From NCBI RefSeq assembly GCF_002850745.1, contig NZ_PJOK01000049.1:1-64000 (forward strand): a DNA stretch of 64,000 nucleotides. Reading direction: 5' to 3'. Of this stretch, positions 6,773 through 15,716 are shown piece by piece; within the stretch, counting starts at the first letter, position 1, and each line of letters opens with the position of its first letter. The stretch is from Nonomuraea indica (GTDB lineage Bacteria; Actinomycetota; Actinomycetes; Streptosporangiales; Streptosporangiaceae). Both the position numbers and the translations under genes were made by a program. The notes under the pieces are model-generated. The model searched no databases, had not been told where the DNA came from, and saw only the letters and a list, made by a program, of their open reading frames with translations.

Positions 6773-8932
6773 TCACCGCCCGTCGGGCCCGTCGCCTGTT
6801 GTCACGGCGTCGCCGCCGAGGGGGCTCGGGTCGGGAGATGACGGCATGGGGTGGGCAGCCAGATAGTCCTGGAGCTCACGGTGACGGAACTGGTACGCGA
6901 TCCCGGAGATCCGCAGCAGCCCCGCGTCATAGCACCGGTGCAGGAACCGTCCCAGCCGCCACGGCAGCCGACCTCGCGTGGACAGGAGAAGCCCGAGGTA
7001 ACGGCGCGACAGCAGCAGTGACCAGGACGCCACGATGGACATGCCGAAGATCGCGCCCGCGGTGACCGCCGTGACGATGGAGAGCCCGTCCAGCAGCTCC
7101 GCGAACCAGATTCCCACCATGAACCCGAACCCGGGGCCGAAGGTGAGGGCCGACACGAGTGTCGAGACCACGTCATCGCGAATGACCGCTCTCGGGTCGA
7201 CGCCCTCGCGGAGACCGGCATGTCCGCTCTCCCCGCTTCTCCCGCTGGCCATCCCGAATCCCATCAGGAGGCCGAAGACGACCGGCACCCACAGCGGAAG
7301 ATCGATGGCGAACTCCACGATGACCGCCGCTCCCGCCAGGAAGCCGCCCACGGCCCCGAGCACGCCCTCCACCACGGCACTCTTGCGATCACGTACGCCG
7401 CGGAACAGGCGGGGGCCGGCCTCGTCCGCCGTGGGCCACACCTCCCGCCAAGCCCTCACAGGTTCCGCCAGCAGGCCCAGGGCCACGAAGGCCGGCAGCC
7501 AGAGAAGCATGAGCGCTCCCACCGTCCGGCCCGGTACGAGGCCGTCCACGATCTCCGTCTGCGACAACGCCAGGAACAGGCCGGCGGCCACGACGGCGGC
7601 TCCGGGGACAGCGGTGACCAGGGCCACCAGCGCGCCCATCACCCGCGGGCGCTCTCCCGCCAGCGGCCACAACCGGTGCAGGACGAGGTCGGTGCTGGAC
7701 AGCACGCGTCCGTGGAACGGCGGCCGGCTCTCGTTCCCGCGCAGATAGCCGGCCAGGACGGCCAGCCAGGCATGGGTCTGCTCAGCGGTCGGCCCCTTCC
7801 CGGCCGGATCCGTCGCGGCCAGCCGGGCGGGGATGAACAGGCTGAGGAGATGCTCCTGCACGGACGGTTCGTCGGCGAACTCCGTGAGGGCCTGAGGGGA
7901 GCGCACGTAGCGTCCGGTGAACGGGTCGCGTTCCTCGTAGACGCTGACCGCCAGCGTCAGCCGCCACGGCGTGTTCAGCGCCCCGGCCAGGACATGACCG
8001 TCGCCGGTCAGCGCGTCCAGAACCGGCCGCCAGCGGTCCGGATCCTGCTGATCGGTGACGGCCTGGACGAACCGCCGCGCCTTGTCGCCGCCCACCTCCT
8101 TCATGTCGATGCGGGCGACGCCGCGGGGGGCGGCCCCGTCGGCGGCCAGGGCGTCGTACTGGTCGGTGCGGCAGGTCACCACCAGGCTGCAGCGATCCAG
8201 CCCGTGCTCGTAGTCCTCCAGCGCGCGCAGCGCTCGGGCGGCCCGTGACCCGTAGCCCGGCTTGTCGGTCTCGTCCATCTCGTCCAGTCCGTCGATGACG
8301 GGCAGGACCTTCTCCGCCTCCACGAGCGTGCGCGCGGTCACCGGCTTCAGGTTGAACGCCGTGGTCAGGTGCCGGGCGAGCATGTCCTTCACGGGTACGT
8401 CCGGATCCAGGCTCGCCGCCGTGATCCGCACGGGGACGGGGTCGTCGGGCTGCCGGTTGTCGAGCAGTTCGAGGATCAACTCGATCGCGAGGACCGTCTT
8501 GCCCGTCCCCGCCACTCCGGCGATCACGAGTCGTCGTGGTGCGCGCAGGTCGCGGAAGTAGGCGGCCACCTGTTTCAGATTGCCGCACGGCCGAGCGGAG
8601 ACGGCGTTGCCGGTGGGGTGGAACAGGAAGTCGACATCGATGACGGCGTCCTTGCCTCTGCCGCCCACCAGCTGGGCCCGCTGGGCCTTCTCCTCGGCCA
8701 GCACCCGCCGGGTCAGCAGGATCGTCGCCGCCGGTACGTCGGTGTCGGCCAGCCGCTGCGTCTGCCACCATGAGAGCGCGGCGATGACGATCCCGACGAG
8801 CGCGAGCCCCGCGCTGACCGGGTCCACGTCCCCGGGATACCGCGTCCACAGCCGCAGTGCGGCGGCGACCAGCGTGACGATCCCGATCGCGAAGCCTGCC
8901 CAGAACCACCATGTCCTCGTCCGCTGGGTCAC
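6773..8932 (-). CDS. Membrane-anchored NACHT NTPase, copy 1
   Basis: 719 residues. Two N-terminal membrane segments (about 8-28 and 38-56) precede a NACHT-type P-loop domain with Walker A GVAGTGKT (139-146) and Walker B VLPVIDGLDEMD (209-220). Several further hydrophobic segments occupy about residues 440-650, and the C-terminal tail carries YQFRHRELQDYLA, a motif common in actinobacterial NACHT proteins. NACHT proteins are STAND ATPases; bacterial ones include anti-phage proteins, but those usually have effector domains not evident here. A paralogue with the same layout is encoded at 33920-36034. It appears to be a single-gene unit. Confidence 0.8.
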   Translation of the reverse strand: MTQRTRTWWFWAGFAIGIVTLVAAALRLWTRYPGDVDPVSAGLALVGIVIAALSWWQTQRLADTDVPAATILLTRRVLAEEKAQRAQLVGGRGKDAVIDVDFLFHPTGNAVSARPCGNLKQVAAYFRDLRAPRRLVIAGVAGTGKTVLAIELILELLDNRQPDDPVPVRITAASLDPDVPVKDMLARHLTTAFNLKPVTARTLVEAEKVLPVIDGLDEMDETDKPGYGSRAARALRALEDYEHGLDRCSLVVTCRTDQYDALAADGAAPRGVARIDMKEVGGDKARRFVQAVTDQQDPDRWRPVLDALTGDGHVLAGALNTPWRLTLAVSVYEERDPFTGRYVRSPQALTEFADEPSVQEHLLSLFIPARLAATDPAGKGPTAEQTHAWLAVLAGYLRGNESRPPFHGRVLSSTDLVLHRLWPLAGERPRVMGALVALVTAVPGAAVVAAGLFLALSQTEIVDGLVPGRTVGALMLLWLPAFVALGLLAEPVRAWREVWPTADEAGPRLFRGVRDRKSAVVEGVLGAVGGFLAGAAVIVEFAIDLPLWVPVVFGLLMGFGMASGRSGESGHAGLREGVDPRAVIRDDVVSTLVSALTFGPGFGFMVGIWFAELLDGLSIVTAVTAGAIFGMSIVASWSLLLSRRYLGLLLSTRGRLPWRLGRFLHRCYDAGLLRISGIAYQFRHRELQDYLAAHPMPSSPDPSPLGGDAVTTGDGPDGR

Positions 8933-9040
8933 GGTCCCAGCATTCCAAGGGGCCGCCCGCCGTGTGGTGGCAACGGTCCGAAGATCAGCGGGAGATTTCC
9001 GTTTCGTCCCCCACCCCGTGCCGCGCCGACCGGGCCGGCC

Positions 9041-9128
9041 TCAGGGACGGGTCTGGCGGGTGCCGCGGCGCCACACGTCCACGATGGCGCGGGTCGAAGA
9101 CGCGGACGTCGCTGATCACCGTGTTCAT
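9041..9128 (-). pseudogene. Probable relic of an amidohydrolase gene (ends only)
   Basis: On the minus strand an ATG at 9126-9128 opens MNTVISDVRVFDPR, which resembles the N terminus of imidazolonepropionase-like amidohydrolases. Immediately after, in the next frame, AIVDVWRRGTRQTRP and a stop (9041-9043) resemble the C terminus of the same family. The middle of about 370 residues would be missing. Recognition rests on two short stretches, so this is tentative. The rest of 8933-9237 shows nothing. Confidence 0.4.
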
Positions 9129-9237
9129 CTGTCGAACTCCCATCCGATCGGCGGACGCCTGGCCGGCGTCCTGGACGGCTTCGACTGTGGCCCGCCGCGG
9201 CTGGGGTCGAGCTGGGATCGGGCTGGACCGGACCGCG

Positions 9238-12200
9238 TCACGTCAGCGAACGGCTTCGCTCCTCCCAGTAGGTCAGCCCGTGCCGCCGGTGCGTCTCCAG
9301 CGCGGCGCGGGCATGATCGCGGGCCGTGTCGTCCTCGCCGATGCGGCGGGCCAGCTCGGCGAGCACGAGATGGGTGGAGCCCCAGCAGGCGCTGCCCATG
9401 CCCGCCACGACGAACTGCTCCGCGTACGGGGCGAGCCGGCGATAGAGGTCCCGAGGGTCGGGGGTGCCCAGACGGGCGGCGACCAGACCCCAGACCGGCA
9501 GGAGGAAGTCGGCCACCCAGTCGTCGGGCATGTCGGTCCCCCAGCGGCCGATCAGCTCGTGGGCCAGCGAGGTGCGGCCGGCCTCGACGGCGGCGAGCAC
9601 GGCGACCGGTCGCAGGGGCGCGAGGTGCGGTCCGGACGCGGCGGTCACGAGCTCGTCGAGGATCTCGCCCACGCGGCCCTGCGCGCGCCGGCAGGTGAAC
9701 GTGGTCACCAGGCGGCGGAAGTCGCTGCCCCACAGGGTCGAGCCGAACCTCATGTCACCGTACCGGTCGAGCAGCGACTCGGCCTCGTCCCACCTGCCGT
9801 CGAGCGTGCTGCGGGCGGTCTGCGCGATGCGCACCATCGACCCCAGCTCCGGCCTGGGCACGGCAGCCAGCAGCGCCTCGCAGCGGGCCAGCTCGCGGTC
9901 CCAGCCGGCCAGGTCTCCGTCACGCAGCAGGCACGACATCAGGAAGACCCGCGCCGTCACCTCCCCGCTGACGGGCAGGCCCGGGAGGCCGGCCAGTTCC
10001 TCCGCGACGGCCCGCCGCTGCGCGTTGCGGCCTGGCCGGAAGGCCGCGAGCAGGTAGTTGTTCATCGTACGGGCCAGCAGCGCGACGTCCCCGGTCCTGC
10101 GGGCGAGCGCGACCGCCTCGGCGGCATGGCGCTCGCCCTCGGCGCTGCGCGGGCCGTAGTGCAGCTCCAGGGCGAGGGACCCCAGCAGGGCGGCGCGGTC
10201 GGCGTCGGCGAGCGGGCCGTCCAGCAGGTGCTCGATGACGGCGACCATCTCGTGGTTCACGACGCCGTACGAGCGCCAGTTCCACAGCGACGGCCCGCCG
10301 ATGGCGGTGACCGCCGGGATCAGCACGTCCCGGTCACCGATCGCGCGGGCGATGCGGATCGCCTCCTCCCAGTCGCGCAGGGCGTCCTGCGGCCGCCCCA
10401 CGGCGCGGCCGGCGTGGCCCCGCTCGATGAGGAACCGGGCGCGATCGGCATCGCGTCCGGGCGGCAGCGCGGACAGGGCCAGCTGCCAGAACCCGATGGC
10501 CTCCGCGTGCGCGAGCTGACCCGCCGCGTGCCGGGCCGCACGGGCGGCGTGCCTCACGGCCCTGTCCGCGCCGCCCAGCCGCGCGGCCTTGGCGAAGTGG
10601 TGCGCCAGGGTGGCGGACTCGGCCTCGGGCAGCACGGTTTCGAGCGTCTCGCCCACCCGCAGGTGCAGGCGGGCGCGTTCGACCCGGCTGAGTCCGGCGT
10701 AGAGCGCCTCCTGGACGAGCGCGTGCGCGAAGCGGTAGTCGGGCCCCGCGGGCGGCTCGACCAGCAGCCCGGTCGCGACGGCCGGGTCCAGCGCGGCCAT
10801 CACCTGCTCGGCCGTCGTGCCGGTGACGGACTCCAGCAGGTCCACGCCGACGTCGCGTCCGGCGACCGACGCGGCCCTCAGCAGGTCGCGCGTCTCCTCC
10901 GGCAGCCGGGCCACGCGATGGTCGATCACGCTGCGGACACCGCTCGGGACGCCGTCCTCGCCGCCCGGCAGGCGCAGCAGCTCGCCCAGGTAGAAGGGGT
11001 TGCCACCGGTCCTGTCGAGCAGGGCGGCGACCCGGTCCGGCTCGTCGGGCACCTGCCTGGCGCGCAGGTAGGACGCCACCTCGGCGGCGGTGAACGGCGC
11101 CAGCTCAAGCCGGTCGCCGGACCTGGTCAGCGCCGCCGTCGTGGCGCGCAGCGCGTCGGAGTGGTCGCCGGGCTCGGGCCGGCTGGTGACGAGGAGGAGC
11201 ATCCGATGCCGGGCCGCCGCCCCTGCCACGAAGTCCAGGAGCCGCAGGGAGGACACGTCCGCCCAGTGGAGGTCGTCCAGGACGACGGCGAGCGGCGCCT
11301 CGTCCGCCGCCAGGACGTCCACGACCTTCTCGTACAGGCCGAACAACGCGACGTCGGGATCCTGCCGCGGGTCGGCCGCCCGTTCGGACAGCAACCCGGA
11401 GCGGTCACCGGCCTCGCGCAGGATCTGGGTCCACGGCCAGAAGGCCGGCGCGGTGCCGTCGGCGCAGCGCCCCCAGGCGACCCGGAAGCCGCGTGCGACG
11501 GCCAGGTCGGCGGCGGCCTGGACGAGGCGGGTCTTGCCGATCCCCGCCTCGCCCATGACGAGGACGGCGCCGCCCTGGCCGCGCCGCGCCGCGGCCAGGC
11601 GCCGCTCCACCAGCGCGAGCTGGGCCGACCGCGCGATCAGCAGGTCCGCGTCCGGCTCCGGCTCGGGCCGGGCGGCGGGGACCTGCTCGGGTGGGACGAC
11701 GCGGACCTGCTCGGGCGCCGGAGGGAGCAGCAACTCCGGCGACTGGCCGAACACCGCCTCCTCCAGCTTCCGCAGCTCGGGCCCGGGGGTGAGGCCGAGG
11801 TCCGCGTCCAGCCTGGTCCGCACCCGGCGGAGCGCCGCCAGCGCGTCGGCCTGGCGACCGGCCCGGTAGAGCGCGAGCACCAGCAGGGACCAGGCCCGCT
11901 CCCGGTAGGGCTCGTCCTCGACGAGCGCCTCCAGCCCCGGCACCAGGGAGGCGGCCTCCGCCCGGGCCAGCCGGGCGTCGAAGCTGTTCTCCAGGGACGC
12001 GACACGGGTTTCGGCCAGCTGGGCGATGACGGGCCGGGCGAACTCGTGGTCGGCGAACTCCCCCAACGGCTCCCCGCGCCACAGGCCGAGGGCCAGCTCG
12101 AGCACCTCGACGGCCCTGTCGTGCGCCCCGCGGGCCAGCGCCGCCCGGCCCTCCTCCGCCCAGGCGGTGAACCGCCACAGGTCGACCTGGCCCGGCGCGA

Positions 12201-12504
12201 TGTCGAGCAGGTATCCCGGCTCCCTGGTCAGGAGCACCTTCGGCGGGGTCCGCGGCAGGCGCTCCGGCTCCAGAGCCCGGCGCAGCGGCGCGATGTAGGC
12301 CTGCAGGGTCCGGGTGGCCCCGGCGGGGGGCTCATCGGCCCACAGCTGCCCGATCAGCCGATCCAGCGAGACGACCCGGCCGGGCTCGAGCGCCAGCATC
12401 GCCACCAGGGCCCGTTGCTTGCGCGTGCCGAGATCCAGCGCACCTCGCCCGCCCGCGGCCACCTCCAGAGGGCCGAACAGCCGGAACTCCAGTGCCGCCC
12501 CCAT
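9238..12504 (-). CDS. SARP/AfsR-type regulator with AAA ATPase and TPR-like region, copy 1
   Basis: About 1088 residues. The N terminus (LEFRLFGPLEVAAGGRG, KQRALVAMLALEPGRVVS) is an OmpR-like winged helix, followed by a bacterial transcriptional activator domain (BTAD; VDLWRFTAWAEEGRAAL). A STAND-type ATPase follows with Walker A GEAGIGKT and Walker B-like LAVVLDDLHWAD, then a long helical TPR-like C-terminal half. Such large SARPs activate secondary-metabolism or oxidoreductase genes. ATG 12504 follows GGGGGAGGAC. It is divergent from the FAD oxidoreductase at 12643, separated by 138 bp, which is the likely target. Confidence 0.88.
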   Translation of the reverse strand: MGAALEFRLFGPLEVAAGGRGALDLGTRKQRALVAMLALEPGRVVSLDRLIGQLWADEPPAGATRTLQAYIAPLRRALEPERLPRTPPKVLLTREPGYLLDIAPGQVDLWRFTAWAEEGRAALARGAHDRAVEVLELALGLWRGEPLGEFADHEFARPVIAQLAETRVASLENSFDARLARAEAASLVPGLEALVEDEPYRERAWSLLVLALYRAGRQADALAALRRVRTRLDADLGLTPGPELRKLEEAVFGQSPELLLPPAPEQVRVVPPEQVPAARPEPEPDADLLIARSAQLALVERRLAAARRGQGGAVLVMGEAGIGKTRLVQAAADLAVARGFRVAWGRCADGTAPAFWPWTQILREAGDRSGLLSERAADPRQDPDVALFGLYEKVVDVLAADEAPLAVVLDDLHWADVSSLRLLDFVAGAAARHRMLLLVTSRPEPGDHSDALRATTAALTRSGDRLELAPFTAAEVASYLRARQVPDEPDRVAALLDRTGGNPFYLGELLRLPGGEDGVPSGVRSVIDHRVARLPEETRDLLRAASVAGRDVGVDLLESVTGTTAEQVMAALDPAVATGLLVEPPAGPDYRFAHALVQEALYAGLSRVERARLHLRVGETLETVLPEAESATLAHHFAKAARLGGADRAVRHAARAARHAAGQLAHAEAIGFWQLALSALPPGRDADRARFLIERGHAGRAVGRPQDALRDWEEAIRIARAIGDRDVLIPAVTAIGGPSLWNWRSYGVVNHEMVAVIEHLLDGPLADADRAALLGSLALELHYGPRSAEGERHAAEAVALARRTGDVALLARTMNNYLLAAFRPGRNAQRRAVAEELAGLPGLPVSGEVTARVFLMSCLLRDGDLAGWDRELARCEALLAAVPRPELGSMVRIAQTARSTLDGRWDEAESLLDRYGDMRFGSTLWGSDFRRLVTTFTCRRAQGRVGEILDELVTAASGPHLAPLRPVAVLAAVEAGRTSLAHELIGRWGTDMPDDWVADFLLPVWGLVAARLGTPDPRDLYRRLAPYAEQFVVAGMGSACWGSTHLVLAELARRIGEDDTARDHARAALETHRRHGLTYWEERSRSLT

Positions 12505-12642
12505 GTCCTCCCCCAGCACGTCAGCACCCTCACCCTACGGCACCCCAACTCGGCCCCAGCTCGATCCCAGCCGCCGGCCGCGACAGTGGAGCCATCGACG
12601 ACGAACCGCCGACGACGAACCGGCGAAGGAAAGGAAGACGTC

Positions 12643-13950
12643 ATGACGCTCCACGACGAGCTGCGCAGTGTGGTCCGCGGCGAGGTGCTGGTCGCCGGGG
12701 ACGAAGGGTTCGAGCAGGCGCGGCGTCCCTGGAACCTCGCGGTCGAGCAGCCCGTACGGGCCGTGGTCGAGGCGGCCGACGCCGACGACGTGGCCGCGCT
12801 GATCCGCTACGCCCGCCTGGCCGGCCTGACCGTGACCACGCAGCCCAGCGGCCACGGCGCCTCCGGCAACGCCGGCGAGCTGATCCTGCTGCGCACCGGC
12901 CGCCTGGACGAGCTGCACGTCGACCCCGGCACGCGGGTCGCCCGGGTGGGAGCCGGCGTCACGTGGGGCCGCGTCCTCGAGGCCGCGAGCCCGTACGGCC
13001 TGACCGGGCTCGCCGGCAGCAGCCCGGCGGTCACCGTCACCGGCTACATCCTCGGCGGCGGCCTGAGCTGGTTCAGCCGCAAGCACGGCTTCGCCTCCGG
13101 CAGCGTCCGCGCCTTCGAGGTCGTCGACGCCGCCGGTGCCCGCGCCCGCGTGACCGCCGAATCCGACCCCGACCTGTTCTGGGCGCTGAGCGGCGGCGGC
13201 GGCGACTTCGCCGTCGTCACCGCGATCGAGTTCGCCCTGCACCCGGCGCCCCTCCTGTACGGCGGCCGGATGCTGTGGTCAGCCGACAGGGCCCCCGCCG
13301 TGCTGGACGCCTACCGCGAGATCACCGCCGACGCGCCCGACGAGCTGACCGTCTGGTACGACCTGCTGCAGTTCCCGGGCGCCGCCCCGCTGGTCGCGAT
13401 CGACGCCACCTTCCTCGGTGAGGGCGGCGACGCCGAAGCCCTGCTGCGCCCGCTGGGCAAGATCCCCGGCGTGATCTCCGACTCCCGCGCCCTGCTCCCG
13501 GTCGCGGAGCTTGGCTCCATCACCGCGGAGCCCACCGACCCAGGCCCGGGCCGGTCCCGCGCCGAGCTGCTGACCGGCCTGACCGACGAGGTCGCCGCGG
13601 CGCTGCTGGAGCGCCCCATCGACCCGCTGCTCAGCGTCCAGCTCCGCCACCTCGGCGGAGCCCTCTCCCGCCCGACGGACACGGCCGCGGGCCACCTGGA
13701 CGAGCCGTTCGCCCTCTACATGTTCGGCATCCCGGGCCAGGACGGCGGCGCCGCCGTGGGTGGCCGTCAGGCCGAGCTCGCCGACGCCCTCATCCCGTAC
13801 ACCAGCGGCCGCAAGCCGTTCACCTTCCTCGCGCCGGGAGAGCGCGCCGCCGGCGCCTTCACCCCGCAGGCCCTGGGCCGGCTCCGCGCCCTCAAGCGGA
13901 GCCTCGACCCCCGGGGGACGTTCCGCAGCAACTTCCCGGTCCTCGACTGA
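12643..13950 (+). CDS. FAD-binding oxidoreductase (VAO/BBE-like)
   Basis: 435 residues. FAD_binding_4 (PCMH) features are visible: VEAADADDVAALIRYARLAG, PSGHGASGNAGEL (a possible flavin-linking His as in berberine-bridge-type enzymes), then LAGSSPAVTVTGYILGGGLSWFSR and LFWALSGGGGDFAVVTAIEF. The C terminus (ALKRSLDPRGTFRSNFPV) is the short BBE tail. These enzymes oxidise alcohols, sugars or secondary-metabolite intermediates. ATG 12643 follows AAGGAAAGGAAG. It is divergent from the SARP gene. Confidence 0.87.
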   Translation: MTLHDELRSVVRGEVLVAGDEGFEQARRPWNLAVEQPVRAVVEAADADDVAALIRYARLAGLTVTTQPSGHGASGNAGELILLRTGRLDELHVDPGTRVARVGAGVTWGRVLEAASPYGLTGLAGSSPAVTVTGYILGGGLSWFSRKHGFASGSVRAFEVVDAAGARARVTAESDPDLFWALSGGGGDFAVVTAIEFALHPAPLLYGGRMLWSADRAPAVLDAYREITADAPDELTVWYDLLQFPGAAPLVAIDATFLGEGGDAEALLRPLGKIPGVISDSRALLPVAELGSITAEPTDPGPGRSRAELLTGLTDEVAAALLERPIDPLLSVQLRHLGGALSRPTDTAAGHLDEPFALYMFGIPGQDGGAAVGGRQAELADALIPYTSGRKPFTFLAPGERAAGAFTPQALGRLRALKRSLDPRGTFRSNFPVLD

Positions 13951-14013
13951 CCAGCTCAGCACCGTTCCCGCCCCCTACCCGATCGCCCTCAGCGACGCCC
14001 CGAGGAGAACCGT

Positions 14014-14088
14014 GTGATCACCGACCGGACCGCCCGCACGCTGGCCGCCGCCTCCGCCCCGCCCCGCGGCTGGGGCTCCGGCTCCTGA
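14014..14088 (+). CDS. Possible 24-residue small ORF
   Basis: GTG at 14014 follows CGAGGAGAA, and the frame reads 24 residues ending GWGSGS before TGA. It sits between the oxidoreductase gene and a hairpin. It may be a tiny peptide, or the surviving start of a deleted downstream gene. There is no homology evidence. Confidence 0.2.
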   Translation: MITDRTARTLAAASAPPRGWGSGS

Positions 14089-14111
14089 CCGCGCCGCACA
14101 CCTGAAGCTCC

Positions 14112-14139
14112 GCCGCCCATCTCCGTGAAGGTGGGCGGC
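14112..14139. terminator. Hairpin terminator
   Basis: GCCGCCCA (14112-14119) pairs with TGGGCGGC (14132-14139) around a 12-base loop. It closes the oxidoreductase unit before the sigma-factor gene. Confidence 0.5.
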
Positions 14140-14231
14140 CGCAGCACGTCGTCCGCCGTTACGACTTCGGAGAACCCGGTGGCGCCCTTCGGGAGACAGT
14201 TCGGTGCATACCTACTCACGAAGGAGAGGCG

Positions 14232-14795
14232 TTGGGTGCTGAGACCATCGAAATCGACGACGGAGAACTGATCCGGCGATCGGCGCACGACCCCGAGCAG
14301 TTCGCGACACTGTTCGACCGCTACGCCAAGCAGATCCATCTGTACGTGGCGCGGCGGCTCGGCACGCAGGCCGCCGACGACATCGTGGCGGAGACGTTCC
14401 TGGCCGCCTTCCGCAGGCGCGAGACGTACGACACGTCGTTCGCGCTGGCGAGGCCCTGGCTGTACGGCATCGCCACCACGTTGGTCGCCAGGCACCGGCG
14501 GCAGGAGGAGCGGCTGCTGCGGGCGCTGAGCCGTACCGGGGTGGATCCGCTGCCCGAGGCGCTGGCCGACACCGTGACCCGCCGGGTGACGGCGCAGGGC
14601 AGGGAACGTGAGCTGGCGGGGGCGCTGGCGTCGCTGTCACGCGGGGATCGGGAGGTGCTCCTGCTGGTGGCGTGGGAGGACATGTCCTACGAGGAAGTGG
14701 CGCGGGCGCTGGACATTCCGGTGGGGACCGTACGGTCACGGCTGCACCGCGCGCGCAAGAAGGCCAGGAACGTACTCAGGGACGAGGAGCTGTGA
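14232..14795 (+). CDS. ECF RNA polymerase sigma factor
   Basis: 187 residues. Region 2 (FATLFDRYAKQIHLYVARRLG, DDIVAETFLAAFRR, ARPWLYGIATTLVARHRR) and region 4 (LASLSRGDREVLLLVAWEDMSYEEVARALDIPVGTVRSRLHRAR) are present with a short linker, as in ECF sigma factors. I chose the TTG at 14232 because AAGGAG lies five bases before it. The stop overlaps the next start (TGATG), so the pair is translationally coupled. Confidence 0.88.
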   Translation: MGAETIEIDDGELIRRSAHDPEQFATLFDRYAKQIHLYVARRLGTQAADDIVAETFLAAFRRRETYDTSFALARPWLYGIATTLVARHRRQEERLLRALSRTGVDPLPEALADTVTRRVTAQGRERELAGALASLSRGDREVLLLVAWEDMSYEEVARALDIPVGTVRSRLHRARKKARNVLRDEEL

Positions 14796-15670
14796 TGAGC
14801 GGGATCAAGGAATTTCGCCGGAACACCCCGGCCATGACCGCCGAAGCCGAGGCCGCGGCCAGGGCGCGACTGATGACGGCGATCCACGAGCCGCAGGGCG
14901 CGCGGACGCCGGCCGCTGTCCGCGCGAGGAGGCCCGGCCGGCGGATCATGTCGTCACCCCGCCGCGCGCTGCTGGGCCTGGCCGCTGCGGGCGCACTGGC
15001 TGGAGCTTTGGTCGTCGTGCCGTCCTTCTTCACGGAATCCGAGCAGGTGTACGCCAGCCAGGCCGTGACCATCGACCGCGACGGTGACTGGTACGCCTTC
15101 TACATCACCGACGGCGACCCCGATCCCGCGGAGTTGGAGAAGGCCTTCCGGACGGTCGGGCTGGACAACGTCACGGTCGAACTGATGCCCGTCTCACCGC
15201 AACAGCGCACGCCCGTCGTGGGGTTCGACAAGTCCGATCCCGACGCGCGCATGTCGTCCTCCCTGTCCGACTGCGGGACACGGGTCGAGGGGTGCCTGAC
15301 GGCCTTCCGTGTCACCGCTGACATCAAGGGGCCCGCGCGGTTCCGTCTGGGGCGCCCGGCCAGGCCCGGCGAGAAGTACGCCTCCCCCGCCGATGCGAGC
15401 TGGCCGGGTGAGGCGCTGGCCGGAGTGAAACTTCAGGGACGTTCGGTGGCCGAGGCGGTACAGGTCGTCCGCGAGCGCGGCCTGAAGGTGGCTTACGAGC
15501 TGGACTGGCCGCTCCGGGACGGGGGCGAGGGCGTCCGCTACGAGAGCGACGTGCCGGCTTCCCGCGTCGATCCGGGTTGGAAGGTGACGGCAGCCGAGAC
15601 CTACAACGACGGCGTGATCGTTCTGCACGTCGAGCCAGGGGCAGGGGCGACTCCACCGCCCGGATTCTGA
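14795..15670 (+). CDS. Membrane protein coupled to the ECF sigma factor, PASTA-like tail
   Basis: 291 residues. The cytoplasmic N terminus (IKEFRRNTPAMTAEAEAAARARLMTAI) resembles that of the CU044_5270-type proteins found beside actinobacterial ECF genes. It is followed by one membrane segment (ALLGLAAAGALAGALVVVPSFF, about 58-79) and an extracellular region. Near the C terminus, LQGRSVAEAVQVVRERGLK looks like a PASTA repeat, a fold that binds peptidoglycan or beta-lactams in other proteins. An anti-sigma role is inferred from position and topology; no zinc-binding ZAS motif is seen. Confidence 0.7.
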   Translation: MSGIKEFRRNTPAMTAEAEAAARARLMTAIHEPQGARTPAAVRARRPGRRIMSSPRRALLGLAAAGALAGALVVVPSFFTESEQVYASQAVTIDRDGDWYAFYITDGDPDPAELEKAFRTVGLDNVTVELMPVSPQQRTPVVGFDKSDPDARMSSSLSDCGTRVEGCLTAFRVTADIKGPARFRLGRPARPGEKYASPADASWPGEALAGVKLQGRSVAEAVQVVRERGLKVAYELDWPLRDGGEGVRYESDVPASRVDPGWKVTAAETYNDGVIVLHVEPGAGATPPPGF

Positions 15671-15681
15671 GGTGACGAACA

Positions 15682-15716
15682 GGCGTAGGGGCCGGTGGTC
15701 CTCAGGCCCCTACGCC
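15682..15716. terminator. Bidirectional hairpin terminator
   Basis: GGCGTAGGGGCC (15682-15693) pairs perfectly with GGCCCCTACGCC (15705-15716). It lies between two convergent genes and overlaps the stop codon of the MFS gene. Confidence 0.8.

Noticed and set aside
8911..13950. A 1679-codon + strand frame covering the SARP gene
   Set aside because: Only its last 435 codons, from ATG 12643, are coding. The rest is antisense to the SARP gene, a common artefact in GC-rich DNA.
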